Below, one piece after another: positions 25,101 to 35,361 of a DNA stretch of 60,817 nucleotides. Position numbers and translations under genes: made by a program. The notes under the pieces are model-generated. The model saw only the letters and a program-made list of their open reading frames with translations, did no database searches and was not told the DNA's origin. Numbering within the stretch: the stretch's first letter is position 1; every line of letters begins with the position of its first letter. The DNA comes from Beroe ovata (lineage: Eukaryota > Ctenophora > Nuda > Beroida > Beroidae), in NCBI GenBank assembly GCA_946803715.1, contig CAMPET010000023.1, positions 131,190-192,006 on the forward strand. The letters are read 5' to 3'.

Positions 25101-28100
25101 GACGGTGCTAAAATGTGTAGAAGAACTCCGATCAGTCTCCCGTACGCAGCACCTGAAACGGTGTTGAATGTTGAATAGTAACGGGAGAATAATAAGCAGT
25201 CAGCCAGAAATCACTTACCAAGTTAAACTAGTTTACATGACACGTACGTGGTATGTTTTCGCAGTAACAATGGGAATGGGTCAGTAAGTACCTGTCAGTA
25301 AGCTGGGCATGAAGAGTCCCGAGGGTACGGCCAGTCCGTAAGTCCACACTGACATAAAGTAGTAAATCATGGAGAACGTTAGGAGCGACTCCCAGGAGAA
25401 TTTATCTGAGAGTTTGGAGAAATAAGCAGTGCTTATTAAGCACGGTTTTCTCGCACGATTTGTCGTAAAGCGAACCCCCCTCCAAAACGTCAGACTCTAA
25501 CCTATTGGAGCGTGGAGTAGATTCTTGACAGTTTGTTCGGGCGATTGTAAGAATAGCGTTGCCAGTGAATTGTACTTACCGCTATCGCATTGCATCTGTG
25601 GGAGAAAAGCGGGTTATAAAATTCAGGTGAATTGGAAATACATTACGTGAAACAAAGAGAAATCGGTTATTATTGTGGAACCAGCTGTTATCGTTATCAC
25701 CTGCAAATTGTACAGTTCGGTGGTGTTGTCTTGTATCTGAGCGTAGATACAATCCTCCACAAAGTACATTGCACAGAAACCAACGGCTGTGGTTGTTATA
25801 GCAACAACCAACACTTCGACAACTTTAGCAACGCCATGTTTAATAAACCTGAATAAGTGACGTTGAGAATGTTGCCCCCAGAACTCAACATAAATTCACA
25901 GTTATCTATTTAAACTAGAGCCGATTGATGGCTTAAAAGTTAGCACGTGGTCAAAGTTATCACACGATTTAAACCTGAGTCGGAAAAGAGATAGTTGGAT
26001 ATTAATCTGGTTGAAAAGTGCGCCCACTATGCCACCAAACGCGCCCATCAGAATGAAAATGAGCAATTCAAACCACTCGTAGTTGCTGATCTAAAACCAT
26101 ATAGGGGAGTTGAAATGAGGGACAGTATTGATACCTTCAAACAACCGTCCTATCAAAACTAACTGTAGAAAAACTCTTTTTAGATGAAACTCTCACCTCA
26201 AAAAGCCCGAAGTTGGCCAGACCGGGGTTGGACAGGTCGCCGGGTGATCCTTTGTACGCAGACAGGATAGTATTTAGAGTGAAGGACGATACTAACGATG
26301 AGAAGAACTGAAAAATTTCAATTGTCAAATTTGTTTGACAGTTGAATTCTCTGCATAACGTTGGCAAGACGTCTAAATTTGTCATAAGAAACAGTTCCCA
26401 ATTCTCCATTCCCTCTCTTCCTACAAACTCACGATACGCCAGGTAAGAGACTGGTTCCAGAAACTGGCGCCCTCCTCCAGAGCGAACAGAACGCCGCCAA
26501 TAGGCGCCCCAAACGCGGCGGAAACACCAGCCGCCGCGCCACACGCGATGAAATCTCTCTTCACGTGGTCACATCGGAAATCTTTAAACATCTGCGGGTG
26601 GATCGATGTTATTTTGAGCGCCTGTTTTTTAGTGATCAATCTGCAGATACGTTCTTTAGATTGAAAGGATGCCCTGTGATACCTTGCAGTCGCAAGCAAG
26701 TGTCGTTGATCTGCCTTGTGACACGCCAGCAGCCACCACTGCACCACTGTGAACCATTGGACCTTCCTGCAGTGATTTGCGGTATTCATACGCAATTTCT
26801 CGGTCTAAATAGGGTTACGCCCTACCATCGCTGGCAGGATTCTATCCTTGGCGCGGCTCTACTGGAGGGAGGATCTCTACATGGTTGGAACGGTTCAAAC
26901 CACAACTTGCTCCCTCCAAAGACGTGATATAAAGAAATACTAACCTTACCACACGCCAGCCCTCCCGAAACTGCAGCTATGATCCCCGCTACCTTACAAA
27001 GCAGGGTTTTTATTCTAACAACTCGAGGTATTTTCACCCCGTTTAGATAACATTTTATTTCCGGTATACCGCTACCGCCAGCCACTGGCTGAGGGAGGAG
27101 AATTGGGCGTTATTTTCTCAATGATAAGAGGAATTTGAGGTAATATAGGTGGCTTGCTTCTTGAGATCCGCTTACCTCTATAAATGCTACTAGGACTGTA
27201 GCTATGGCGCAGAACATTATGTTAAAACCGGTCCAGACAACCCAAGGCATGAGTACTGAACACACTTCTTTATTGAGGCACTTTAACATAACTGAAATTG
27301 TAGGAACTCGATAGAAAGTTGAAAACGTCAGACATGGATAATGGATATTTTAGTTGCAGGAAATATCAACATGAAATAGTGATGAATTCTACAAAATTCA
27401 CATAGAAATGCGCGTGTCGCGCGCATGATCAGCAATATTTGACTCCGGCGCTAGTAAATTTAAACACTTTCAGGAAGTCGCGCATAGTGGGGCATTGGCT
27501 GAGCACAATGCTGACTTTCATGAATATTCCGGGGTGATGGTCAAAGAAATCTACTTAATTCATTACAGAACTTCTTCATGTGTAACTTACATGTCCTGAC
27601 TAGGTCAAGTTTGATTTCTGTCAGTCTTTCGATTCCTATTGTTACAATAGCTGCAATACATGCTGTGATAGTTCCAATGAGAAAACAAACAAACCATCTG
27701 TTGAAACTAACTGAACTGAAACGCTGAAAATGAGAGCTGGTGTTATATAATGAAGAGTCGCACAAAACATGAAAGCAAGACAAGTTTACATTCTAGGATG
27801 TATCTACCTGATATTCACGCCTTGCCTCCTTCTGAAGTACTAGATCATTCTCTATCGTATCATAACTCAGACTCTGAAATAAGATGAAAATAACACTTAG
27901 GATTCAGTGTGGTCGAGGCCCGAAAGATTATGAATCCAATTATTTCGAAGGCATAGACATCACTTAGGTTACAATTGCTGCATCTCAAATTGTTTGATAC
28001 GATAATATTTGGAGGTTTAATGTTAATAGTTGCAATTAACTGATTCGTTGTTAGTGATCTTACCTCATAGTCGCCCGATATGAAGCTCCTGGGATCGTTG

Positions 28101-28138
28101 GGTCCGTGATGTGTTGTGAGTGGCACACTGTGAACGTG
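10154..28138 (-). CDS. CLCN7-like: CLC-6/7-type chloride/proton exchanger (5' end missing)
   Basis: Twenty exons join in phase: 28064-28138, 27808-27873, 27591-27723, 27176-27255, 26945-27088, 26683-26766, 26433-26591, 26197-26307, 25975-26090, 25701-25848, 25502-25595, 25292-25405, 25048-25152, 24511-24613, 24235-24341, 12111-12223, 11715-11801, 11367-11456, 11105-11244 and 10154-10319. They give about 744 residues; human CLC-7 has 805. Visible motifs are [16 protein letters not shown] (gating Glu), [10 protein letters not shown] (proton-glutamate region), PSGLFMPS (GxFxP) and two CBS domains ([36 protein letters not shown]). Both glutamates mark an exchanger, expected in late endosomes or lysosomes. 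The 12-kb intron 12224-24234 holds a Kv gene on the other strand, and the splice phase (1) matches across it. The first exon is not certain: ATG at 29228 to 29196 (11 codons, phase 0) would fit. Confidence 0.9.
12264..12362. repeat. 21-22-bp minisatellite beside a CLC splice acceptor
   Basis: Four to five units on the theme GTACAATGTATACGGTGTAAT, lying about 40 bp upstream (in transcript direction) of the exon starting at 12223, so it occupies the branch-point/polypyrimidine neighbourhood. Confidence 0.85.
13594..13666. repeat. (GT)n microsatellite
   Basis: Interrupted GT run within the long CLC intron; the ORFs across it are low-complexity artefacts. Confidence 0.9.
15208..15262. repeat. 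Five-unit 11-bp tandem repeat
   Basis: Units GATAGTTACAG with single-base variants (GATAGTGACAG, GATAGTGAGAG) in the long CLC intron. Confidence 0.9.
17211..17284 (-). CDS. Possible isolated exon (unknown)
   Basis: An ATG-initiated 24-codon stretch ([20 protein letters not shown]...) ends at a good donor (GAG|GTGAGC, phase 2). The composition is protein-like: amphipathic helix then a hydrophobic strand. I found no matching downstream exon and do not recognise the family. It lies within the long CLC intron, same strand, so it could be a cryptic exon, a gene fragment or chance. Confidence 0.2.
20798..20804 (+). promoter_or_regulatory. TATA box upstream of the Kv gene
   Basis: TATAAAA in a CATATAAAAGCAG context, 156 bp before the Kv ATG at 20960. 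The gene is intronless, so this spacing is reasonable for a core promoter plus 5' UTR. No transcript start can be seen. Confidence 0.45.
20960..21967 (+). CDS. Kv channel, N-terminal part (haplotype/copy A, cut by N)
   Basis: Open frame from ATG 20960 to the N at 21968, 336 codons. It encodes a long Ser/Thr/Arg/Pro-rich cytoplasmic N-terminus and the first half of the T1 tetramerisation domain ([47 protein letters not shown]). Its last 559 bp (21409-21967) are repeated at 21969-22527 with about 14 amino-acid changes in roughly 186, nearly all in the disordered linker. This supplies the only N-terminus of the channel; the transmembrane part follows in copy B. Because both pieces are open and collinear, I read them as two alleles of one gene overlapped at a gap, not two genes. 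A recent tandem paralogue is the alternative. Confidence 0.8.
21968..21968. other. Single-N gap inside the Kv gene
   Basis: Sequence after the N restarts at the equivalent of 21409, repeating 559 bp. Confidence 0.9.
21970..23847 (+). CDS. Shaker-superfamily voltage-gated potassium channel (copy B, T1 to C-terminus)
   Basis: One uninterrupted frame of 625 residues ending TAG at 23847, no introns. In order: Ser-rich linker; T1 domain ([38 protein letters not shown]); S1 ([19 protein letters not shown]); S2; S3 ([17 protein letters not shown]); S4 with the RxxRxxRH pattern ([17 protein letters not shown]); S5; a long acidic/His-rich turret with two NCT glycosylation sequons; the pore with TTVGYG; and S6 ([11 protein letters not shown]), where the gate hinge PxP is present as PIP. 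The tail is Glu/Asp-rich and short. It should form tetrameric delayed-rectifier or A-type K+ channels in the plasma membrane. T1, S4 and the filter are intact, so it is expected to be functional. It lies antisense inside a CLC intron. The subfamily (Kv1-4) is not assigned. Confidence 0.93.
   Translation, partial: STSLLQHHPFSVLKTRDSVQLIKHNNLHKVESPSASSSNCSSPASQRFTTYSPVLRRKRTSTSSTSSENDDKIRDDIAEIKRSSRPVKRPVVTEEMLEKHSLHYLLINNFFMSDSDDSLSGIAVKKKVRFNTEPIIITERNISEFVYIEAGAVFQTRWETLERHGNTLLGGDEKWDYFDEEKERFIFDVIKWIPYDQKVYPGVPDEPMYVKPECFESVLFYYQDRENTLRCPKGVKNEVFVDTLKFFKINSREMSLGPYERGTDDHFDDLVPKDPNTIQAKLFLVLYHKTSVKTKIYTFFDVLFILTSVISCIVATLPSNRPPNLDDEATAFFNKFSAIKLFVIIDGVCMVWFFILFILHFIAAPIKMKFFSSFQTVIDIVILIAFCLFVSVAHTDLSDSTPIKHLLRLTFSFRILRLSRHSLLLNSLGIALKEASRELTNVTLFLFVIVVLFGCLEYFMEVKEPSHHELIYTPAPPHVNCTENCTEYHIATESPHHDEEEETSTEGHLSILEYVWWSLITITTVGYGTPDIHTTAGKIVGGMCAIAGVPLFAIPIPILSKHLERVYQREVRKNECMKDMMAALARGGSEEEDSEEEDGEGTWTKIVGERRKSMGPQFSMTHFRA
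23848..24234. other. Kv 3' flank / CLC intron, no gene
   Basis: AT-rich 3' untranslated-type sequence after the Kv stop, leading into the CLC exon at 24235. No other feature seen. Confidence 0.6.
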
Positions 28139-29036
28139 CTGAAAACATGCGCAGTTGATTAGCGTACGAACAAATGAACCGGTTCGGACTTCGGAGCAAA
28201 ATACCAGTGTGCGCAGGATGTGCACCAAAAAAACCGGTCACCATTCTCTTTTACTCAACTCAAAGTCTGTAACTCAATTCTACAATAAGCCAAAAAACTG
28301 CATGCCAAACCTTTCTTGCCATCGTGGAGTTAGTGTGTTAACAACATCACGCATTATCACGCATTATAGCGCACAATTATCAGAGAAAAAGTGGAAAGAG
28401 GAGGTGTAGTCGAAAGGTGCGACGTGGATAAACACAATGTCACTCAATATACAGCGCACTCACTATCGCGAAATAGCAGCACAACTACAATATTTAATAT
28501 ATATATATCACAAAGCAATGTATGTGATAGTCTACAATCGCCATGTGGTGCCCTAGAGTCACGCTAGAATGTCAGGTGATCATAAGCACCATTTGTTCGG
28601 CTATGTATAGATTGTATTGTACATCTCTTTACATATTATCCTATGTGTTCACAATGATTTGAATTGATCCAAGCTGAGTTATAATACAACCAGCATTGTC
28701 AACATTGGACGAACTATTATTGCCCAATGAGTTTCTGCGGCAGAGATCTGCCATAGTGCACTATGATTCAGGAGAGCAGCATCGTTTGCCAGTACAACGG
28801 ATCTTACCGCCTGTTCGGCGCCAAAATATCAGTCTTGTGCTCGGTTCTGGTCGCAATTCAAAAGCAATATGATTCAGAGCACCGAAATAAGGTAACACCG
28901 ATCAGTATATATTTGAACTGACGAAATCGTTGCTGTAAAGTCGTGATTTCGCAGAATCCAGGATCGCAATCCACTTAACTAATAACGTTCAGCCGTCATG
29001 TTTTCTGAACATGATTAGTGATAAATGGCCCATCTG

Positions 29037-29112
29037 TGGAAGTCACAGAACCGAGCAAAGAGGCGATGACCATTGACCGTACATTGCAAATCTGCTCTCA
29101 TATGAGTCAAAT
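29037..29112. repeat. 76-bp direct repeat, copy 1
   Basis: Begins TGGAAGTCACAGAACCGAGC and recurs at 29252-29327 with small differences (a CATT/GTCG exchange). Confidence 0.9.
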
Positions 29113-29251
29113 CCCTTATTGAATTCTGCAATGCTAAGTATAAACACGTAATCACGGACATCGCTGCAGTGAAGCGCATAGTTTCAGTAAGACACCTGAA
29201 TTTTACCCATAGCTGGATTCTCTCTCATTTCCGAAGAACTTCTATTTCGGG

Positions 29252-29327
29252 TGGAAGTCACAGAACCGAGCAAAGAGGCGATGAGTCGATGACCGTACAT
29301 CGCAAATCTGCTCTCATATGAGTCAAA
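29252..29327. repeat. 76-bp direct repeat, copy 2
   Basis: Second copy of the element at 29037, 215 bp downstream, in the CLC/tubulin shared upstream region. Confidence 0.9.
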
Positions 29328-29841
29328 TTGTTCTCGAATGATCAGAAGTTTCTTCTGGAAAATCAAGCATACTTAAAATCTAGTGTGAAGGATGAATGAG
29401 TCGTTCCATGATCATTCAAACTTTCTCAAACGATTTGTTAGTTCCAACAATAAAACGACGTTTCTCTAGCAACACGTGCATAACTTGTGCGCGCATATTC
29501 ATCCTCTGTATGATGCTGCATTAGCTCACGTGATCTTAACTTTAAAACATCTTAGATTGTAAGAGAGAGACATAGGTCAAACCTGCATGGTAATGATGCA
29601 ATCATGCACTGCGATTCTTTGTGAAAAATTATGCCTTTTAAAAAAACTTGCTCATCAGTAACGTGCAAGTTATTCATGCTACCCAGAGAGAGAAGTGCAA
29701 CTTTACAAGCAAATAACGAATCGAAGATAACCATGGCAACCACTGTCGTACATATATACTGCATTGAAAAGCGATCAAATTCAATCCCGATCTTAGAACA
29801 TTGCATTTCGTTACTCGATTTGGAATAACTAACTTTTAATC

Positions 29842-31416
<1,575 letters not shown>

Positions 31417-32066
31417 ATTCCTGGCAAAACTTTTCGGCTCGAATATAGCTGATCAATTCAGTCGACGTGGTTCCGAAGTCGAAAACTCTCTATAGCATAA
31501 AACTTATTTCGATTTGATATTTTGAATGTATCTTCTAAAGATATTCCGAAAATTCATAGCGAGATAAATTGTGTTTTATTTTGAACCATCTCAATTTCAA
31601 CGCCTTATCTCTCACATGTCACACGATCAGAGAATCAAATTACTCATTGTTTCTTAGAGACTCGAATGAAGGGTCAGCTTTCAGTACTCCGTGTTCAGAT
31701 AAGACATCACAGAAGCTTCTCGCATATAATAAATAAAGAAATCGTTTAGGAATCAGAAGAATACAGCGATAACTGCACAACTAACATAAAATTATATATT
31801 ACGGGGGCGTGTCTCATGACAGCTAGGTTCAGACTTCATATTGCCATTATCTCATCTAGATACATCACAACAGCTGAACTACTACTCATGTCGGTGAATT
31901 GATCCCATTGATTAACACGAACTGTAATATGATGAGGGAAACACGTCATGACATGGTATTCTTCTAGAATATTTTCCCTTTATCACGAGTCAATGAAGTT
32001 ATATCTATGAACTCATAGAATCATTATACCTACCTAAAGCCGCATTTCGAATTCATCACATAGTCT
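31417..32066. other. Tubulin 3' region and intergenic DNA
   Basis: No gene seen. A poly(A) signal AATAAA lies at 31732-31737, about 315 bp after the tubulin stop, and would suit its mRNA end. Confidence 0.55.
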
Positions 32067-32099
32067 ATGTCTTTTAGTGCGTTTGTCTTTTGTCAGACA

Positions 32100-33170
32100 A
32101 TGACTCGAATGATTGCAATTTTCGTTTTTCTCCTACCCATCGGCGAATCCCTTCCCTTTGATACGTCATGCATCGTTGAAAAGTACGGGCATGTTGGGGT
32201 AAAAGACACTCGGGTGAAACAGGTTGAAGTTTACGTTGGCCAGTGGAACCTAGCTGGCAACCGCATTGGGTCGAGCAAATTCCTCCTCGACAGAGGTAAA
32301 GTTTCAGTACTGCAGTTGCATTATAATGGGTATGGTGGATTTCAGGACCAAAACCCCCGAAACTTGACACTGTTTTTCGATGGAGAGAAATTGTACGGTG
32401 CTATCCGGCTGCTTTTGGACTTTACCGACAAGCAGTTTAACAGAACCCAGATCTGGGGAGGCTGCCAAGGAGTCGAAATGGAAGGGGGAGACTATGAAAA
32501 TGTGATATACTATGAGTACATAGCAGAGACAGCGTATAAAAATCAAACATTGCGTCAAGAAGAACTTGCATTCGAACTAACATCCTATGACATACCTCTC
32601 AAGCCTAGCTATGACGATTCATGTGCATACATCCACAGAGCTGATCTAGCAAACAACATCACCATTACAGGAGGAATGTCTCCAGTGACGGTGAATGTCA
32701 CACACGTCTACAGGAAAGTGACCGGGTCTTACACTTTTCACCGAGAGTATACGTTAATATGGCAAGATCTTGTCACTGTCATGCCGGGAAAGCCCACAGT
32801 CATCCAGGTAAATCAAACTGTGGCAAGGAGTGATTATGGCTGGACAGGGTATATGACCAATCCCAGGAATCTTACTCTATGGCTGAATGAAACAAACCAT
32901 CTGAATGTGGCAATATCTTACCTACGCCAGAAGAATAACGCCCTATACGGTTCAAATGTCAGATACGAGTCATGGGAATGCGCTGAGGTGCTACGTGCTA
33001 GCAATGGTGACATCCAGGTCACTTTTGCTGAGTACAGTGAGTTCAATTCAATTATTTACTACGGAAAATATTACAAAGATGTCTTGCTGATTAGTGGGTG
33101 CCATTCTTGGACATTTCAACTGACTATTGTGGTGATCACATTGCATTTGTTGACACTCCTCCTATTATAG
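32100..33170 (+). CDS. Secreted/GPI-anchored-type glycoprotein with two internal repeats (unrecognised)
   Basis: One open frame ending TAG at 33170. The ATG at 32100 is preferred to the in-frame ATG at 32067 because it begins a clean signal peptide (MTRMIAIFVFLLPIGES); the product is then 356 residues. Numbering from the upstream ATG, two diverged domains repeat: about 50-160 and 222-345. They share NPRNLTL(F/W), a run of alternating hydrophobics, W..C (WGGC / SWEC) and (V/S)IIYY or VIYYEY. Eight Asn-X-Thr sequons and five cysteines are present. The C-terminus is a hydrophobic stretch (TIVVITLHLLTLLLL) with no charged tail, as in GPI-anchor signals. The gene is intronless. I do not recognise the family. 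The fold is probably all-beta and extracellular, and the repeats suggest duplication of a roughly 110-residue module. Confidence 0.85.
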   Translation: MTRMIAIFVFLLPIGESLPFDTSCIVEKYGHVGVKDTRVKQVEVYVGQWNLAGNRIGSSKFLLDRGKVSVLQLHYNGYGGFQDQNPRNLTLFFDGEKLYGAIRLLLDFTDKQFNRTQIWGGCQGVEMEGGDYENVIYYEYIAETAYKNQTLRQEELAFELTSYDIPLKPSYDDSCAYIHRADLANNITITGGMSPVTVNVTHVYRKVTGSYTFHREYTLIWQDLVTVMPGKPTVIQVNQTVARSDYGWTGYMTNPRNLTLWLNETNHLNVAISYLRQKNNALYGSNVRYESWECAEVLRASNGDIQVTFAEYSEFNSIIYYGKYYKDVLLISGCHSWTFQLTIVVITLHLLTLLLL

Positions 33171-33259
33171 TCAGTACCAGGTTATAGTATATTATATACT
33201 ACAACCCTCTATAATAGAGGACTGAGAATAGAGGACTAAAACATTTGAATGTCAATTAC

Positions 33260-33828
33260 CTTGGTATTTTTGCATCTCTGTCCGATTCTCTTCTTGAACT
33301 GAAAACAAAGAACTGTAAACTATGAGCTTATTTTGAAAGAATTTTATTGAACCTTATTTTCTTGAACCTTATTTTCTTATTTGAGCAAGTTGGTTTGTGA
33401 TGATCATACTTCATGAATCAGGTCATAGTTGTCATTATCATATCATACCCGCGAATGGATTATTCCTAAGTTATCTTCTTTCTGATTGACAGGCACATCA
33501 GTTGATGCAAATTTCATTGCTGAAATGCAATTCAAGTGAAATTTATTGCAGTAATAAAATAATTATATTAATCCTTCACAAATAAGTCATTGTGTGATCT
33601 TAATGAACTTGAGAAAACCTAGTCCCTGCGGTAATTTTGATATATATTTCATGCAAAATCATCACTGGAATTCATGAATAACTTACCTCCATAACTCTTT
33701 CTGCTCCCGTGCTGAATGGTAACTGGATTTGATGACACTGTTGTTGAAGATGTTGGCTGAGAAGATGCAGGAGAGATCAATTCTGTTTTGGGAAGCACTA
33801 TCAAGGAGGTGTGTTCATCATCACTCAT
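33260..33828 (-). CDS. Two 5' exons of an unrecognised gene
   Basis: Exon 33687-33828 begins with ATG and encodes MSDDEHTSLIVLPKTELI, then a Ser/Thr/Pro-rich stretch. It ends at GTAAGT in phase 1. Exon 33260-33298, with a TTTTCAG acceptor and matching phase, adds QEENRTEMQKYQ and ends at GTAATT. A possible terminal exon follows at an acceptor near 33213 with a stop within eight codons, but this is weak. The predicted product would be only about 67 residues and disordered, or more exons lie antisense to the secreted-protein gene. No family is recognised. Confidence 0.4.
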
Positions 33829-34173
33829 AATAAACTTGCCATATAGTATTCTTTAATTGAAAAATTGTTGTGACTCTTTCAGAATTCAGAAGTACATGTT
33901 CCTCCCTTTGCGACCATGTAATGATATCAAATAGTTTTATCGAATAGTAAAATAAATGAACTATTCTACAGGATTATACACCAAATAGTACTAAGTACTT
34001 GTAACAAATAACATTGTCATCCAACAAAAGGAGCCAATGAATGTCCATATACAGTCACATGCACAGGCACTCAAAATGTTGAATCTTTGTAATTCTAATA
34101 CTGAAAAGGTACAGCAAATGAATTATGCAAATACAATTATTCATTATAAGATAAGAATTATCAGATAATAATA

Positions 34174-34214
34174 TTGTAGGATTTCACCCTACCCGGTAGG
34201 GTAAAATCCTACAA
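34174..34214. repeat. Small hairpin element, TTGTAGGATTTYACCCTACC arms
   Basis: Two 20-bp arms with one mismatch and almost no loop. The same arm sequences bound the elements at 34424-34541 and 34719-34801. Confidence 0.8.
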
Positions 34215-34239
34215 ATAATATATCAAACTCATGTTTGCC

Positions 34240-34335
34240 TGGCGATGCAGATGCTAGGCCCAGCTGACGAGAATAATTTGCAGCGCGCGCGCAATAAAAT
34301 TCTCGACAGGGGCCTGGGGCTATCATCGCCAGCCA
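34240..34335. repeat. Imperfect inverted repeat (about 45-bp arms)
   Basis: GCCTGGCGATGCAGATGCTA at the left matches, inverted, CTATCATCGCCAGCC at the right. The inner parts GACGAGAATAATTTG and AAAATTCTCGAC surround a GCGCGCGC core. Confidence 0.65.
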
Positions 34336-34423
34336 AACTTATGTTGAACTCTTTAGTTGAACTATAATTATTATGGCATTTTCAAATATGCTGTGTTAGT
34401 AAAGTGAAAATTCGCCTTGTAGG

Positions 34424-34541
34424 ATTTTACCAATTTACCCTACCATCGGTGCGCGCGATTTTCAATCCGCCCCTAAGGGGCGGCGCTCCTTGCCAGGGAT
34501 AAAATCCCGCCAGCAAGGGTAGGATGAAATCCTACAAAAAG
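34424..34541. repeat. MITE-like element with TTGTAGGATTT termini
   Basis: Terminal inverted repeats TTGTAGGATTTTACC and GGTAGGATGAAATCCTACAA enclose a GC-rich core containing ATCCCGCCAGCAAG. The core recurs at 34719-34801. Confidence 0.7.
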
Positions 34542-34589
34542 TCGCCATTTTACTCGGCTCGCGTCAGATGCCTTTTAATTCTGGCTTCT

Positions 34590-34665
34590 ATTGAGACGCG
34601 CGCCGCGCGCGCGAGATCAGAAACAGTGGACAGCTACAGATAACATGAACATCCGGCAACGTCAG
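34590..34665. repeat. CG-rich hairpin repeat, copy 3 (inverted)
   Basis: Contains AAACAGTGGACAG ... ATAACATGAACATCCGGCAA, the reverse complement of the edges of the elements at 7489 and 7707, next to a GCGCGCGC run. Confidence 0.65.
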
Positions 34666-34718
34666 TAGTATAAAAGAATCCTGCTCGCGAAATTGAAATT
34701 AATTTATCAATTAATTAT

Positions 34719-34801
34719 GTAAGATTTTTACCCAACCGTCGGCGCCGCGCAATTGTCAGGAATATGATCCCGCCAGCAAGCCGCAAGGGTAGGGTGAAAT
34801 C
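34719..34801. repeat. MITE-like element related to 34424-34541
   Basis: Diverged copy sharing the ATCCCGCCAGCAAG core and the GGTAGGGTGAAAT end. Confidence 0.6.
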
Positions 34802-35361
34802 TTTCATGCTACATCATGCTACAACATGAAATCCTACATGCTACAATGCTAGCGAAGGTGAAATATTATTCATTGTTCCATGCAAAAAGTTCAGCCCTGC
34901 GCGAGATTTAAGCTATTTATGATTTTACTTTTATTTTTCTTTAATTGCTATATCTTCCAACTGAATAAGGCCAATTTCAACTCGAGAGGGCAGTATTAGC
35001 CATTATGCTAATAGGAGTTGTTATGCTAGATAGGAGTTGTTTTCTACTGAGACAATGAGAATTGAGAAGTCTGTTTGATGCTTATTGATATATAAGGCAA
35101 TCTTGCTCATTGAAACAATCTGCTTGCCTGTCCATGATAAACCCTGGTTTCCCGACAACAGGGCTTAGCGTAGCCAGGCAATATATTGTACTTGTCTGTA
35201 ATAGAATGAAGATCTTTGGTTAAAATTTGAAGAGTGAATGTACCTACACAATAGTTGACCAAAATGTTAATTCAGGATTGGAATGTAATAGGTATGTAGC
35301 TAATGGAGTAAAAGGTGCTGCTAGAGCAGCACATCAACACACTGACTGAAAACTCTTGAAA

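Larger units (their letters stand above)
28139..29841. other. Shared upstream region of CLC (-) and alpha-tubulin (+)
   Basis: The two genes point away from each other here. It holds a 76-bp direct repeat (29037-29112 and 29252-29327) and, between its copies, a candidate first CLC exon (29196-29228, ATG to a GTGTCT donor). The rest is AT-rich with no further exon-like ORF. Confidence 0.6.
33829..35361. other. Intergenic region rich in small inverted-repeat elements
   Basis: Between the unknown minus-strand gene and DGKE (divergent). It holds at least three copies of a TGTAGGATTTYACCCTACC hairpin family, a larger imperfect inverted repeat at about 34240-34335 and a third CG-rich hairpin copy at about 34590-34665. 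No coding exon seen. Confidence 0.6.

Noticed and set aside
25576-25581. GTAAGT after a 16-bp microexon in CLC
   Set aside because: The consensus looks like a donor, but reading through gives [23 protein letters not shown], which matches the family, so it is coding.
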